Positions 8,301-18,689 of a stretch of DNA of 64,000 nt are shown in pieces (the first letter of the stretch is position 1; each line of letters begins with the position of its first letter). The notes under the pieces were generated by a model. That model did not search any database. It saw only the letters and a list, made by a program, of their open reading frames with translations, and was not told where the DNA came from. The position numbers were made by a program, and so were the translations under genes. Source of the stretch: Chitinophaga pinensis (GTDB lineage Bacteria; Bacteroidota; Bacteroidia; Chitinophagales; Chitinophagaceae); the NCBI GenBank assembly GCA_945862385.1, contig CAMAXV010000007.1:51219-115218 (forward strand), read 5' to 3'.

Positions 8301-9539
8301 TTATTTGAGCATCTTGATTGACTTGTTCAATGCTTGTGCAAAGATATCGATTTCTTCAAATGTATTGTATGCGGCAAACGAAGCTCTGGTAGTGCCCACA
8401 ATACCAAGTCTTTTCATGAGTGGTTGCGCGCAATGATGACCTGTTCTTACTGCAATACCCTGATTGTCTAACAGAATAGCAAGGTCTTGCGGATGGATGT
8501 CGTCAATGGTAAAAGATACAACACTCACTTTATTGGCAACATTACCCCTTATATGAAGGCCGTCAATTGTTTCAAGTTTTTCGGTGGCATAACGCAACAG
8601 GGCGTCTTCATGTGCATGAATATTTTTTTTGCCTATATCCTGTATGAAATCCACAGCCGGTTTAAGTGCAATGAAGTCTGCAATGTTTGGCGTACCTGCC
8701 TCGAATTTGAAGGGCAATTCGTTGTAAGTGGTTTTTTCAAAAGTAACTTCCTTGATCATCTCTCCTCCGCCCTGGTAAGGTGGAAGCATTTCAAGTAATG
8801 CCTTTTTCCCATAAAGTATCCCTGTTCCTGTAGGACCATAAATTTTATGTCCCGAAAAAACAAGAAAGTCACAGTCCAACTGCTGCACATCCAGTTCAAG
8901 ATGCACACTTGACTGTGCCGCATCAACCAGTACGAGTGCATCAAATTTATGTGCGAGTGTAATGATATCTTCTACAGGATTAATAACACCAAGTGCATTG
9001 GATGCATGAACGATTGAAACAAACCTGGTTTTTTCATTCAGCATATTTTGGAATGCTTCCATGTCGAGGACACCGTTGTCGTCAATTGGAATGACCCTTA
9101 ATTGGGCACCCCTTGCTTCAGCTACCATCTGCCAGGGTACAATGTTGGCATGATGTTCAAGGCTGGAGATGATGATTTCATCGCCTTTTTGAAGATGCGT
9201 ATTCCCCCATGCAGAAGCAACCAGGTTGATACTTTCTGTAGTGCCTTTTGTAAAAATTATTTCCTCTGGAACTGCTGCTCCAATGAAATGCTGAATGCTG
9301 TGTCTGGTCGCTTCAAATGCTGCTGTAGCCTCATCTGCAAGCGTGTGCAAGCCCCTGTGGATGTTGGCATTGTAATGGCTGTAATAATGCGTGAGGGCCT
9401 CAATAACCTGGATTGGTTTCTGAGCGGTTGCCGCATTATCAAAATAAATCAGATCTCTGCCTTTTACCTTTCTGTTCAGGATTGGGAAAAGGTTCCTGAT
9501 AGTTTCGACGTTATATCCGGATTGTGATTCTGCCATCAT
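8301..9539 (-). CDS. sufS: SufS group II cysteine desulfurase
   Basis: 412 residues. A PLP-dependent class V aminotransferase fold: the PLP lysine is K232 in VFSGHKIYGPTGTG, and the catalytic cysteine is C370 in RTGHHCAQPLM. The enzyme removes sulfur from L-cysteine and passes it to SufE. Its ATG overlaps the sufD stop by the usual ATGA arrangement (9536-9539), and a second ATG follows at once; either may be used. sufE begins immediately after the stop codon. The group II type (short SufS-like loop around the catalytic Cys) fits the presence of SufE. Confidence 0.97.
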   Translation of the reverse strand: MMAESQSGYNVETIRNLFPILNRKVKGRDLIYFDNAATAQKPIQVIEALTHYYSHYNANIHRGLHTLADEATAAFEATRHSIQHFIGAAVPEEIIFTKGTTESINLVASAWGNTHLQKGDEIIISSLEHHANIVPWQMVAEARGAQLRVIPIDDNGVLDMEAFQNMLNEKTRFVSIVHASNALGVINPVEDIITLAHKFDALVLVDAAQSSVHLELDVQQLDCDFLVFSGHKIYGPTGTGILYGKKALLEMLPPYQGGGEMIKEVTFEKTTYNELPFKFEAGTPNIADFIALKPAVDFIQDIGKKNIHAHEDALLRYATEKLETIDGLHIRGNVANKVSVVSFTIDDIHPQDLAILLDNQGIAVRTGHHCAQPLMKRLGIVGTTRASFAAYNTFEEIDIFAQALNKSIKMLK

Positions 9540-10834
9540 ATGGTAAATGATAATCTATTGGAAATAAGCTTGTCTGCAAATGTCCTTACATGTTCATCTT
9601 TAATCTGGTCGAGGATATCCATTGCAAAGGCATGCAGTAAGAGTGCCTGAGCATTTTCTATGCTGATTCCTCTTGCCCTTAGGTAGAACAAAGCATCTTC
9701 ATCCAGTTTGCCAATGGTGCATCCGTGTGAACATTTGACATCGTCGGCGAAAATTTCCAGCTGTGGTTTGGTATTGGCAGCAGAATTACTTCCTATAAGA
9801 ATATTTTTGTTCGACTGATAAGCGTTTGTTTTTTGTGCGTCTTTACGTACAAAAATTTTACCATTGAATACGCCGGTAGAATGACCATCCATGATGCCTT
9901 TGTACAGTTCGTTACTGTAACAATGCGGCATTGCATTGTCAACAATGGTATGATTATCTGCAAGCGTTTCACCCTCTAGCAGGTATAAACCGTACATATG
10001 GCTTTCACCATGTTCTGCTTCCATCACCATGTTGAGGTTATTCCGAACTACATTACCACTTAAGGTAATGGTTACAGCATGGGTGAGTGATTTGGCAAGC
10101 TGACGGATATGTGTTGTTCCTGTATGGCTGGAAGCATTTCCTTCATCCTGAATCTTGATGTAATTGAGTACAGCATCCTGAGAGGTACAAATTTCTAATA
10201 CTTCATTGGTCAGTGTATCTCCCGAACCCCAATTGATATAGTGTTCAACAACGGTAGCCTGAGCACCTGTTTCAATGTTGACAAGAACCCTGGGTTGGGA
10301 AAAACGGAGTCCGTTTGATGAATCTGAAAAATGATATATGGCTACAGGTGCTGTTAGTGATTTACCTTTTTTAACACGCATGTAAACACCACCTGCAGCA
10401 AATGCACCATTGAGTGCATTGATGCCGTCTGTGTGGTAACGCGCGCTGTGGCCAAGGTTTTGCTTGACAAATAATGCATCCTCATCATTAGATGCTGTTT
10501 CTAATGATTTTACGATAAGGCTGGACTCATCATCCTGAATATGACTTAATTCATGTACAAAGTATCCATTTACAAAAATGATGCTGTTCGCACTTTCCAA
10601 TCCGGGCAGCATGAAGCTGCTGATGGTTTCTTTTGCAGGTAATTGATGTTGTCCTGCAATGAGCTTATCTGAAAACAAATTCCTGATACGGGTATATCTC
10701 CACTCTTCATGTTTCAGTGCTGGCAGTCCCCAGTTTGAAAAATTAGTCCAGTTTTCCTGCTGGAATGCAGACAATCCTGATTGTGCAGATGATGATGCCG
10801 TATATGTATCCTGTAAAATTGTTTTTACGTCCAT
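9536..10834 (-). CDS. sufD: SufD, Fe-S cluster scaffold subunit
   Basis: 432 residues of the SUF system FeS assembly family. The C-terminal half shows the parallel beta-helix type sequence and the family motif KCSHGCTIGKLDEDALFYLRARG. SufD pairs with SufB and the ATPase SufC to form the SufBC2D scaffold. It starts one base after the sufC stop codon and its own stop overlaps the sufS start, so it belongs to a tightly coupled operon. The N-terminal 120 residues are more divergent, as is normal for SufD. Confidence 0.96.
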   Translation of the reverse strand: MDVKTILQDTYTASSSAQSGLSAFQQENWTNFSNWGLPALKHEEWRYTRIRNLFSDKLIAGQHQLPAKETISSFMLPGLESANSIIFVNGYFVHELSHIQDDESSLIVKSLETASNDEDALFVKQNLGHSARYHTDGINALNGAFAAGGVYMRVKKGKSLTAPVAIYHFSDSSNGLRFSQPRVLVNIETGAQATVVEHYINWGSGDTLTNEVLEICTSQDAVLNYIKIQDEGNASSHTGTTHIRQLAKSLTHAVTITLSGNVVRNNLNMVMEAEHGESHMYGLYLLEGETLADNHTIVDNAMPHCYSNELYKGIMDGHSTGVFNGKIFVRKDAQKTNAYQSNKNILIGSNSAANTKPQLEIFADDVKCSHGCTIGKLDEDALFYLRARGISIENAQALLLHAFAMDILDQIKDEHVRTFADKLISNRLSFTI

Positions 10835-10835
10835 G

Positions 10836-11597
10836 TTACACAGTTTCCTTTTCTACTTCTGCCTTGATGAAATCATATCCCTTTTCTTCCAGTTCGAGCG
10901 CCAGTTCTTTGGTTCCGGAGCGGACAATCCTACCGTTATAAAGTACATGAACAAAATCTGGTACAATATAGTCTAGCAAGCGCTGGTAGTGTGTTACAAC
11001 CAGGAAGGAATTGTTGGATGACCGTAATTCGTTTACGCCATTGGCAACAATCCTGAGTGCATCAATGTCAAGTCCTGAATCTGTTTCATCCAGTATGGCC
11101 AGTTTGGGTTCAAGCATGGCCATCTGAAATATTTCATTTCTTTTCTTTTCACCACCTGAAAATCCTTCATTAAGCGACCTGGAGAGAAGCGACTGGTCTA
11201 TCTGAACCAGTTTCATTTTTTCCTTCATCGTCCTGAGGAACTGGGCAGCGTCAAGTGGGTCAAGGCCCTGATATTTTCTTTTTTCGTTCACTGCAGTTTT
11301 GATGAAATTGGTGGTACTCACACCAGGGATTTCAACCGGATACTGAAAGGCCAGGAATAATCCTTCCTTTGCACGGTCTTCAGGTGAAAGTTCGAGTAGG
11401 TCCTTGCCCAGGAAATCTATTGAGCCGCCAGTAACTTCATAATCTTCCCTTCCTGCAAGCACCGATGCTAATGTACTTTTACCGGAACCGTTTGGTCCCA
11501 TTATAGCATGCACCTCTCCTGGTTTTATTTCCAGATTGATACCTTTCAATATTTCCTTTTCTTCAATTCTTGCCTGCAGATTTTCGATCTTTAACAT
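10836..11597 (-). CDS. sufC: SufC, Fe-S assembly ATPase
   Basis: 253 residues, an ABC-type ATPase. Walker A is GPNGSGKST (residues 34-42), the signature is FSGGEKKR (near 146), and Walker B is LAILDETDSGLD (near 167). The TDSGLD form and the FSGGEKKRNEI motif separate SufC from transporter ATPases. It drives conformational change of the SufB-SufD scaffold in the cytoplasm. The gap to sufB upstream is 28 bases and to sufD 1 base. Confidence 0.98.
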   Translation of the reverse strand: MLKIENLQARIEEKEILKGINLEIKPGEVHAIMGPNGSGKSTLASVLAGREDYEVTGGSIDFLGKDLLELSPEDRAKEGLFLAFQYPVEIPGVSTTNFIKTAVNEKRKYQGLDPLDAAQFLRTMKEKMKLVQIDQSLLSRSLNEGFSGGEKKRNEIFQMAMLEPKLAILDETDSGLDIDALRIVANGVNELRSSNNSFLVVTHYQRLLDYIVPDFVHVLYNGRIVRSGTKELALELEEKGYDFIKAEVEKETV

Positions 11598-11625
11598 ATT
11601 GCTATTTTGTCGTTTTACAGTTTTA

Positions 11626-13074
11626 TTATCCTACACTGCCTTCAAGGCTTATTGCCAGCAGTTTTTGGGCTTCTACCGCAAATTCCATTGGTAGCTGGTT
11701 CATAACCTCTTTGGCAAAGCCGTTGATGATCAGTGCTACAGCGGTTTCTGTATCTATTCCGCGCTGGTTGCAGTAAAATATTTGATCTTCTCCAATTTTA
11801 GAGGTGGTCGCTTCATGTTCCACCATGGCAGTGTTGTTTTTTACCTCTATATAAGGGAAAGTATGCGCGCCGCACTTATCGCCCAGCAAAAGTGAATCGC
11901 ACTGGGAGAAATTACGTGCATCGCTGGCATTTTTAGCTACGCTAACCAATCCCCGGTAAGAGTTCTGACTCTTACCGGCAGAAATTCCTTTTGATACGAT
12001 TCGGCTTCTGGTGTTTTTACCGAGATGCACCATCTTGGTGCCCGTGTCAGCCTGCTGAAAATTATTCGTTACAGCAACAGAGTAAAATTCACCGATGCTG
12101 TAATCTCCTTTGAGGATTACACTGGGGTATTTCCAGGTGATGCTTGATCCCGTTTCAACCTGCGTCCAGGAAATTTTTGAATGGTTCCCGGCACAGATTC
12201 CTCTTTTGGTTACAAAATTGTAAATACCTCCTTTACCTTCTTTGTCGCCAGGATACCAGTTCTGTACAGTAGAATACTTTACCTCAGCTTTTTCCATCGC
12301 TACAATTTCCACAACAGCAGCGTGCAGCTGATTTTCATCCCGCATGGGAGCTGTACAGCCCTCGAGGTAGCTTACATAACTGCCTTCTTCCGCAACAATA
12401 AGGGTTCTTTCAAACTGACCAGTATTGGCTGCATTGATCCTGAAATAAGTTGACAGTTCCATCGGGCACCTTACGCCTTTGGGAATATAACAGAAAGATC
12501 CGTCGCTGAATACAGCGGCGTTCAATGCTGTAAAGTAATTGTCCGTTGCAGGAACAACAGAACCAAGGTGTTTTTTAATCAGATCAGGGTGTTCCTGAAT
12601 GGCATCACTCATGGAACAAAAGATAACGCCAACTTTGGAGAGTTCCTCTCTGAAAGTGGTGGCAACGGATACGCTATCAATAACAGCGTCAACAGCAATG
12701 CCTGAAATACGCTTTTGCTCGTCCAGTGAAATACCCAGTTTTTCAAATGTTTTTCTGAGTTCCGGATCAATTTCATCCAGGCTGTTGGGCGCAACTTTCT
12801 GCTTGGGTGCTGAATAGTAAATGATGTCCTGGTAGTTGATAGTGGGAAAAGTCAGGTTTGCCCATTCCGGAGTCTCCATGGTTTGCCAGTGCCTGAAAGC
12901 CTTGAGCCTATATTCCAGCATCCATGATGGCTCGTTCTTTTTTGCAGAAATAAATTTAACGGTGTCTTCGGTAAGACCCATTGGTGCCTCATCAGCCTCA
13001 ATATCCGTTACGAAGCCATATTTATAATCCGAGTTCGTAATCTGTTCGAGAATGTCTTCTTGTTCCTCCTGCAT
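11626..13074 (-). CDS. sufB: SufB, Fe-S cluster scaffold subunit
   Basis: 482 residues from ATG 13074. The frame is open further upstream (ATGs at 13110 and 13143), but the segment starting [12 protein letters not shown] lines up with the usual beginning of Bacteroidota SufB, so the shorter start is preferred. The protein has SufB hallmarks: [37 protein letters not shown] and [14 protein letters not shown]. SufB is the scaffold on which nascent clusters form. It is the first gene of the minus-strand suf run and is divergent from galK. A weak -7-like GAATTTTG lies within the 36 bases before 13074; if it is the promoter, the longer starts are excluded. No IscR-type regulator is nearby. Confidence 0.96.
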   Translation of the reverse strand: MQEEQEDILEQITNSDYKYGFVTDIEADEAPMGLTEDTVKFISAKKNEPSWMLEYRLKAFRHWQTMETPEWANLTFPTINYQDIIYYSAPKQKVAPNSLDEIDPELRKTFEKLGISLDEQKRISGIAVDAVIDSVSVATTFREELSKVGVIFCSMSDAIQEHPDLIKKHLGSVVPATDNYFTALNAAVFSDGSFCYIPKGVRCPMELSTYFRINAANTGQFERTLIVAEEGSYVSYLEGCTAPMRDENQLHAAVVEIVAMEKAEVKYSTVQNWYPGDKEGKGGIYNFVTKRGICAGNHSKISWTQVETGSSITWKYPSVILKGDYSIGEFYSVAVTNNFQQADTGTKMVHLGKNTRSRIVSKGISAGKSQNSYRGLVSVAKNASDARNFSQCDSLLLGDKCGAHTFPYIEVKNNTAMVEHEATTSKIGEDQIFYCNQRGIDTETAVALIINGFAKEVMNQLPMEFAVEAQKLLAISLEGSVG

Positions 13075-13270
13075 AATCTGCTCAAGTTTTGAATCCGCAA
13101 AATTCAACATTTTGCAGCTTTGTAAAAAGTGATAATACCCCAATATGCCTTTAAGTCTCCCTTTTTTCCCAAATTCGTAACAAGTCCTGACTGTTTTGGT
13201 TCATTTCAACATATTGTTGACATTCCCAGTCGTCACAGATTTTAATTATTTTTATCAAAATTTGTGAACG

Positions 13271-14422
13271 ATGGTCTCAAAAGCGTGGTTGTCAGGACTT
13301 TTTGAAGCTGAATTTGGCAGTCTCCCCCTTGTTTTTCAGTCGCCCGGAAGGATAAACCTCATCGGCGAGCATACGGATTACAATGGAGGATGGGTGATGC
13401 CTGCCGGGATCGACAAAGCTTGTTCCCTGGCAATTCTACCCCTGAAAGAGGGACCCACAACGGTATGGGCCTATGACCTTCTGGATAAAATCTCGGCTAA
13501 CACGTTTCCAGAAGCTGCAACCGACAGCCATTGGAGTAATTATATTTTTGGTGTCTGCCTCGCTTTTTCCAGGCGAGGTGTAAAGCTACCACATTTTCAG
13601 GCAATCGTTTCTTCAGATATTCCGGTGGGTGCCGGATTGTCTTCATCAGCAGCTTTGGAGTCAGTTTTTGCCTTTGCTTTTAATGAGATTTCGGGTGCAG
13701 GATTTGACAGCATGGAGTTGACGCGGATTGCACGTGAGGCTGAAAATGAATTTGTGGGATTACAATGTGGCATCATGGACATGTTCGCCAGCATCCATGC
13801 CCGGCAGGATCATGCTATCAGGCTTGATTGCCGCTCACTTGCATACGAATATGTGCCGCTCGCCATGGGAGGTAATAAGATTTTACTTTTTGATACCTGC
13901 CTCAAACATGACCTGGCCAGTTCTGAATACAACCTGCGCAGGCAGGAGTGTGAGAAAGTTGTACATCATTTTCAGGGTTTAGGTATTGAAGCACAAACAC
14001 TCAGGGATATTACTTTGCCACAACTGCTGGAAGCAGCGCCTGATCTTGATCCGGTAAGTTTCAACAGGGCAAGGTTTGTGCTTGAGGAAAATGAACGGGT
14101 TGAGGTCTTTGCAGAGGCCATGCAAACAGGTAACTGGGCTTTGGCAGGAGAGCAGCTGTATGCATCTCATGCAGGATTAAAAAATGATTATAACGTGAGC
14201 TGTCGGGAGCTGGATTTTCTGGTTGATGCAGTCAGGGGGCAGCCGGGTGTATGGGGTGGCAGGATGATGGGAGGCGGATTTGGCGGCTGCACCATCAACA
14301 TTGTAGCTGCTTCTGCCGTGGATGATCTGGTACAAAAAGTTGCTTCTGCGTATCTAAATGTTTTCGGTGTTGAACCAAAACATTATATTGCAAGTACAGG
14401 CGATGGTGCCTGTATGCTCTAA
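13271..14422 (+). CDS. galK: Galactokinase
   Basis: 383 residues, full length for GalK of the GHMP kinase superfamily. Signature motifs are present: SPGRINLIGEHTDYNGGWV (residues 25-43, galactokinase signature), PVGAGLSSSAALE near 118 (ATP-binding loop) and GRMMGGGFGGCTI near 334. It phosphorylates alpha-D-galactose at C1 in the cytoplasm. It heads a plus-strand sugar operon: galM follows after 9 bases, then xylB and xylA. No galT or galE is visible in the window, so the rest of the Leloir pathway must be elsewhere. The space to the divergent sufB (about 195 bases) must hold both promoters; no clean TAnnTTTG was found before galK. Confidence 0.97.
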   Translation: MVSKAWLSGLFEAEFGSLPLVFQSPGRINLIGEHTDYNGGWVMPAGIDKACSLAILPLKEGPTTVWAYDLLDKISANTFPEAATDSHWSNYIFGVCLAFSRRGVKLPHFQAIVSSDIPVGAGLSSSAALESVFAFAFNEISGAGFDSMELTRIAREAENEFVGLQCGIMDMFASIHARQDHAIRLDCRSLAYEYVPLAMGGNKILLFDTCLKHDLASSEYNLRRQECEKVVHHFQGLGIEAQTLRDITLPQLLEAAPDLDPVSFNRARFVLEENERVEVFAEAMQTGNWALAGEQLYASHAGLKNDYNVSCRELDFLVDAVRGQPGVWGGRMMGGGFGGCTINIVAASAVDDLVQKVASAYLNVFGVEPKHYIASTGDGACML

Positions 14423-14431
14423 CTGCCTCGT

Positions 14432-15553
14432 ATGAAAAAAATGTTATCTGCTGCCATCATGCTGATGGCAATTTCTTCATGTATAATTACTCCTGATAAA
14501 ATGGAACATCAACCACTGGATGCTGCAAGAGCAGCAGCTTTTGCTTCGGGTGACAGCATCAGACTGTTCACGCTGAGCAATAACAACGGGATGACAGTTG
14601 AATTTTCAAATTATGGCGCAACCATAGTGGCAGTGCATGTGCCTGATCAGGCGGGTAAAGTTGAAAATGTTACCCTAGGTTATGATGACCATGCCGGACT
14701 TTCAACAGGCAAATCCTATTTTGGTTGTGTGGTTGGCCGGTATGCAAACAGGATTGCCGGTGCAACATTTGCTATCGGAGATAAGAAATACCAGGTTCCG
14801 CAGAATGATGGTCCGAATTCACTTCATGGCGGTATCAACAGCATCGACAAGCAGGTTTGGAAGGCCAGGGTCATGAATGATGCCATCAGGTTTACGCGCA
14901 TGATGACCGATGGTGAAAATGGGTATCCGGGAAATATGCAGGTAACCGTAACTTATTCCCTGCGTGAAGACAATGCTCTTGTGATCGACTATACGGCTAC
15001 TACAGACCAGGAGACGGTTTTGAACCTGACAAACCACGCCTATTTCAACCTTTCAGGAAATCCGGAGAAACAGATTCTGGATCACGAAATCATGATCAGG
15101 GCTTCCGCCTTTACACCCGTAGATAGCACACTTATCCCCACCGGAGAGCTCAGGCCTGTTAAAGGAACACCCTTTGATTTTACAGCTCCTGCTGCAATCG
15201 GTAAAAATATATCGTTGGATGATGAACAGCTGGTTTTGGGTAAAGGATTTGACCATAATTATGTGCTGGATAAAACAGTATCAGATGAGCCTGCAGTTGT
15301 AGTAACAGAGCCTGTTTCCGGTCGCCGGATGGAGGTTTTTACAACTGAGCCAGGTGTTCAGTTTTATACCGGGAACTTCCTGAATGGAACAGAAAAAGGA
15401 AGAGGTACGGCTTACCAGCATAGAACCGGATTTTGTCTGGAAACACAGCACTTTCCTGATTCGCCCAATCAGCCGGCTTTCCCTTCAACTTTGCTCAAGC
15501 CAGGAGAGACCTACAAGAGTCAGACCATTTATCGTTTTTCAACTGTAAAATGA
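14432..15553 (+). CDS. galM: Aldose 1-epimerase, predicted lipoprotein
   Basis: 373 residues. A lipoprotein signal peptide is visible (basic start, hydrophobic core, SSC lipobox at about residue 17), so the enzyme is likely exported and lipid-anchored, as is common for GalM in Bacteroidota. The mutarotase domain carries NRIAGATF near 108, NSLHGG near 130 and LTNHAYFNLSG near 195, where the His takes part in catalysis, and a late FCLETQHFPDSPN motif. It interconverts alpha and beta anomers of aldoses. It lies between galK (9-base gap) and xylB (57-base gap), so it can serve both galactose and xylose uptake. Confidence 0.95.
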   Translation: MKKMLSAAIMLMAISSCIITPDKMEHQPLDAARAAAFASGDSIRLFTLSNNNGMTVEFSNYGATIVAVHVPDQAGKVENVTLGYDDHAGLSTGKSYFGCVVGRYANRIAGATFAIGDKKYQVPQNDGPNSLHGGINSIDKQVWKARVMNDAIRFTRMMTDGENGYPGNMQVTVTYSLREDNALVIDYTATTDQETVLNLTNHAYFNLSGNPEKQILDHEIMIRASAFTPVDSTLIPTGELRPVKGTPFDFTAPAAIGKNISLDDEQLVLGKGFDHNYVLDKTVSDEPAVVVTEPVSGRRMEVFTTEPGVQFYTGNFLNGTEKGRGTAYQHRTGFCLETQHFPDSPNQPAFPSTLLKPGETYKSQTIYRFSTVK

Positions 15554-15610
15554 TCTTTTTCATTTTGAAAAGCTGTATCGGTTAATAATAATCAACAAGA
15601 AACAGAAATC

Positions 15611-17083
15611 ATGAAATATTTGCTCGGTATTGATATCGGATCATCATCTGTTAAATGTGCGCTAATCCATGTTGATACAGGGACCTGTGTAGCCTCGGCG
15701 TATTCTCCATCCAGTGAGATGCGCATCAGTTCACCTCAGGCTGGATTTGCAGAACAGGATCCGGAAATGTGGTGGACAGAGCTGCGCAATGCCATGTCTA
15801 TGCTGGCAGATGAGTATGACTATAAAGCAGGTGAGATTGCGGCGATCGGTATTTCGTATCAGATGCACGGACTGGTTGCGGTAGACAGAGATGGTGCTCC
15901 AGTAAGGTCTTCCATTATATGGTGCGATAGCAGAGCGGTGGAAGTAGGCTCTGCAGCTTTTAGTGCCTTGGGTGAGGAATTCTGCCTTCAGCATTACCTG
16001 AATTCTCCCGGAAATCTCACTGCCTCCAAATTAAAATGGGTCAAAGAAAATGAACCTGAAGTTTATGCGAGGATTCACAAAGTCATGTTACCCGGAGACT
16101 ACATTGCATTTAAGTTGACTGGTGAAATGCGAACAACCATATCCGGACTCTCAGAAGGGGTTATGTGGGACGCATCCGCAGAAGAGGTAGCACATGACCT
16201 GCTACAGTATTACGGCATTGATGAGCGGCTGCTCTGCAGCCGCGTGCCTCAGTTTGGGGATCAGGGATATGTTACTGCACAGGCAGCAGCAGCGCTTGGA
16301 TTGGCTGAGGATACCCCTGTTTGTTACCGTGCGGGTGACCAGCCCAATAATGCCTTTTCCCTTAATGTACTCAATCCCGGTGAAATAGCCGCAACAGCCG
16401 GTACATCAGGAGTTGTGTATGGTGTCATTGATAAACCTGCTTATGATCCTCCCTCCCGGGTAAATACTTTTGTGCATGTGAATCACCTCCCTGAAGCAAA
16501 ACGCTATGGTGTTTTGTTGTGTATAAACGGAACAGGTATTCTGAACAGCTGGTTGCAGAAAAATGTCTTCAGTGGCATGAGTTATCCTGAAATGAATGCA
16601 CTCGCATCTAAGGTTCCGGTTGGGGCAGAAGGTCTCCAATGCTACCCCTTTGGCAACGGGGCTGAACGTGTGTTGGAGAACAGAGATCCCGGCTCAATGA
16701 TTCGCAACCTTCATTTCAACAGACACAGCAATGCACACCTCGCCAGGGCGGCACAGGAGGGGATAGTGTTTGCGTTGTATTACGGCATTGAAATCATGGT
16801 GAAAATGGGACTGAAAATCAATACTGTTAGGGCTGGTAAAGCCAATATGTTTTTAAGTCCACTCTTCGCAGAGGCATTTGCCAACACTACAGGTGCAACA
16901 ATAGAGCTGTTCAATACAGATGGGGCGCAGGGTGCAGCAAGGGCTGCCGGTGTTGGGGCTAAAATTTATAAAGACGCCGGGGAAGCCTTTACCGGTCTCA
17001 GGGTACTTGAAACAGTTCGTCCAAGTCAAGTATTACAGGAACAGTATAGGGATGCTTACAGCCATTGGTGTTCAAACCTGTGA
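15611..17083 (+). CDS. xylB: Xylulokinase (FGGY family)
   Basis: 490 residues. The N-terminus has the FGGY/actin-like phosphate loop GIDIGSSSVKCALI, and the substrate region shows GISYQMHGLVAVD and SIIWCDSRA, both typical of xylulokinases. A later AGTSGVVYG motif near 265 belongs to the second ATP-binding lobe. It phosphorylates D-xylulose in the cytoplasm. The next gene encodes xylose isomerase, which supports the xylulose rather than a glycerol or gluconate assignment. No dedicated regulator gene is adjacent. Confidence 0.94.
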   Translation: MKYLLGIDIGSSSVKCALIHVDTGTCVASAYSPSSEMRISSPQAGFAEQDPEMWWTELRNAMSMLADEYDYKAGEIAAIGISYQMHGLVAVDRDGAPVRSSIIWCDSRAVEVGSAAFSALGEEFCLQHYLNSPGNLTASKLKWVKENEPEVYARIHKVMLPGDYIAFKLTGEMRTTISGLSEGVMWDASAEEVAHDLLQYYGIDERLLCSRVPQFGDQGYVTAQAAAALGLAEDTPVCYRAGDQPNNAFSLNVLNPGEIAATAGTSGVVYGVIDKPAYDPPSRVNTFVHVNHLPEAKRYGVLLCINGTGILNSWLQKNVFSGMSYPEMNALASKVPVGAEGLQCYPFGNGAERVLENRDPGSMIRNLHFNRHSNAHLARAAQEGIVFALYYGIEIMVKMGLKINTVRAGKANMFLSPLFAEAFANTTGATIELFNTDGAQGAARAAGVGAKIYKDAGEAFTGLRVLETVRPSQVLQEQYRDAYSHWCSNL

Positions 17084-17135
17084 TGCATAACTTTTAAGGC
17101 TTAAAAAATAAACTTCAACCATAAAACAATACAAG

Positions 17136-18464
17136 ATGTCGATTACATTAGGCAGTAAGGAGTACTTTCCGGGCATTGGAAAGATTAGTTATGAAGGAAG
17201 ACAATCTGATAACCCATTGGCATACAAGTGGTACAATGAGGATCAGGTTGTTGCCGGAAAAACCATGAAGGACCATTTTAAGTTTGCAGTGGCCTACTGG
17301 CACAGTTTCTGCAATACCGGTGCTGACCCTTTTGGTCCGGGTACCAAGCAGTATGCCTGGGATCAGGCGGCCGATGCCGTTGGCCGCGCAAAAGATAAAA
17401 TGGATGCCGCCTTTGAGTTCATCACCAAATTAGGTGTTCCGTATTATTGTTTCCACGATGTTGATCTGGTGGATGAAGGCTCTAACCTTGCTGAATACGA
17501 AAGCAATCTGTCTGCCATTGTGGATTATGCTGCCCAAAAGCAACAGGCCAGCGGAGTAAAGCTTCTTTGGGGCACTGCCAATGTGTTTTCCAATCCACGC
17601 TACATGAATGGCGCCAGCACGAATCCTGATTTCAATGTGGTAGCACATGCTGCCACGCAGGTCAAGAATGCGCTCGATGCCACCATAAGGCTTGGCGGAG
17701 AAAATTATGTTTTCTGGGGAGGCCGCGAAGGGTACATGACCCTGCTCAATACAGATATGAAAAGAGAGCAGGAGCATCTTGCCCGGTTCCTGCATGCAGC
17801 AAAGGACTATGCCCGGAAAAATGGATTTAAGGGAACGTTTTTCATCGAACCAAAGCCATGCGAGCCAACCAAACACCAGTATGATTATGATTCAGCAACG
17901 GTTATTGGCTTTCTGCGTCAGCACGGATTGGATAATGACTTTAAACTCAATGTTGAAGTAAACCATGCCACATTGGCCGGACATACCTTTCAGCATGAGA
18001 TCCAGGTTGCAGCAGATGCGGGCATGCTTGGAAGTATAGATGCTAACAGGGGAGACGCGCAGAATGGCTGGGATACAGACCAGTTTCCCATGAACCTCAA
18101 TGAGCTGGTTGAATCCATGCTCATTATTCTTGAGGCTGGCGGATTTGCTGGTGGAGGAGTCAATTTTGATGCTAAAATAAGACGTAATTCCACTGATATG
18201 GAAGACCTCTTTTATGCTCATATTGGAGGAATGGATGCATTTGCAAGGGCATTGGTTGTAGCAGACAATGTGATACAGCACTCTCCGTATAAGCAGTTCA
18301 GGAGTGAACGTTATGCTTCATTCGACAGTGGTAGCGGAAAGTTGTTTGAAGAAGGAAAACTGACCCTGGAGGACCTGAGGTCATATGCTTTTGCTTCCGG
18401 AGAGCCCAAGCTGACAAGCGGGCGTCAGGAATGGCTTGAAAATATTATCAATCAGTACATCTAA
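17136..18464 (+). CDS. xylA: Xylose isomerase
   Basis: 442 residues, the length of class II xylose isomerases. Motifs: [12 protein letters not shown] near 108 with the catalytic His, [12 protein letters not shown] near 194, [15 protein letters not shown] near 235 with metal ligands, and [12 protein letters not shown] near 274. It converts D-xylose to D-xylulose, which the preceding XylB then phosphorylates. The start is preceded by an A-rich stretch with no Shine-Dalgarno. A strong hairpin terminator lies 50 bases after the stop and ends the sugar operon. Confidence 0.97.
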   Translation: MSITLGSKEYFPGIGKISYEGRQSDNPLAYKWYNEDQVVAGKTMKDHFKFAVAYWHSFCNTGADPFGPGTKQYAWDQAADAVGRAKDKMDAAFEFITKLGVPYYCFHDVDLVDEGSNLAEYESNLSAIVDYAAQKQQASGVKLLWGTANVFSNPRYMNGASTNPDFNVVAHAATQVKNALDATIRLGGENYVFWGGREGYMTLLNTDMKREQEHLARFLHAAKDYARKNGFKGTFFIEPKPCEPTKHQYDYDSATVIGFLRQHGLDNDFKLNVEVNHATLAGHTFQHEIQVAADAGMLGSIDANRGDAQNGWDTDQFPMNLNELVESMLIILEAGGFAGGGVNFDAKIRRNSTDMEDLFYAHIGGMDAFARALVVADNVIQHSPYKQFRSERYASFDSGSGKLFEEGKLTLEDLRSYAFASGEPKLTSGRQEWLENIINQYI

Positions 18465-18514
18465 ATATTTACATAAAAATAACTTAGGGTATTGATAAAT
18501 ATTTTTTAGTAAAT

Positions 18515-18557
18515 AGCCCATTGTTTAGAAAAAATCTAGGCAATGGGCTTTTTTTTG
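18515..18557 (+). terminator. Rho-independent terminator after xylA
   Basis: A 9-bp perfect stem (AGCCCATTG pairing with CAATGGGCT), a 17-base loop and a run of eight T. It separates the galK-galM-xylB-xylA operon from the SusC gene downstream. Confidence 0.85.
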
Positions 18558-18617
18558 TCATTTTTTAAATAATTTATCGACAGGACTTCTGTCATACAAG
18601 GGTTGTTAAAAAAAGAT

Positions 18618-18625
18618 TAAATTTG
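18618..18625 (+). promoter_or_regulatory. Putative -7 box of the first SusC-SusD operon
   Basis: TAAATTTG matches the Bacteroidota -7 consensus TAnnTTTG. It lies 64 bases before the susC-like start codon and downstream of the xylA terminator. No clear TTTG is seen at the -33 distance, so the call is moderate. Confidence 0.5.
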
Positions 18626-18689
18626 TTCTAGTTGGTAATCTCCCTAATGGAGTGTTATCTTTTTTTTAAACCATAAAACTTAGTCTATC

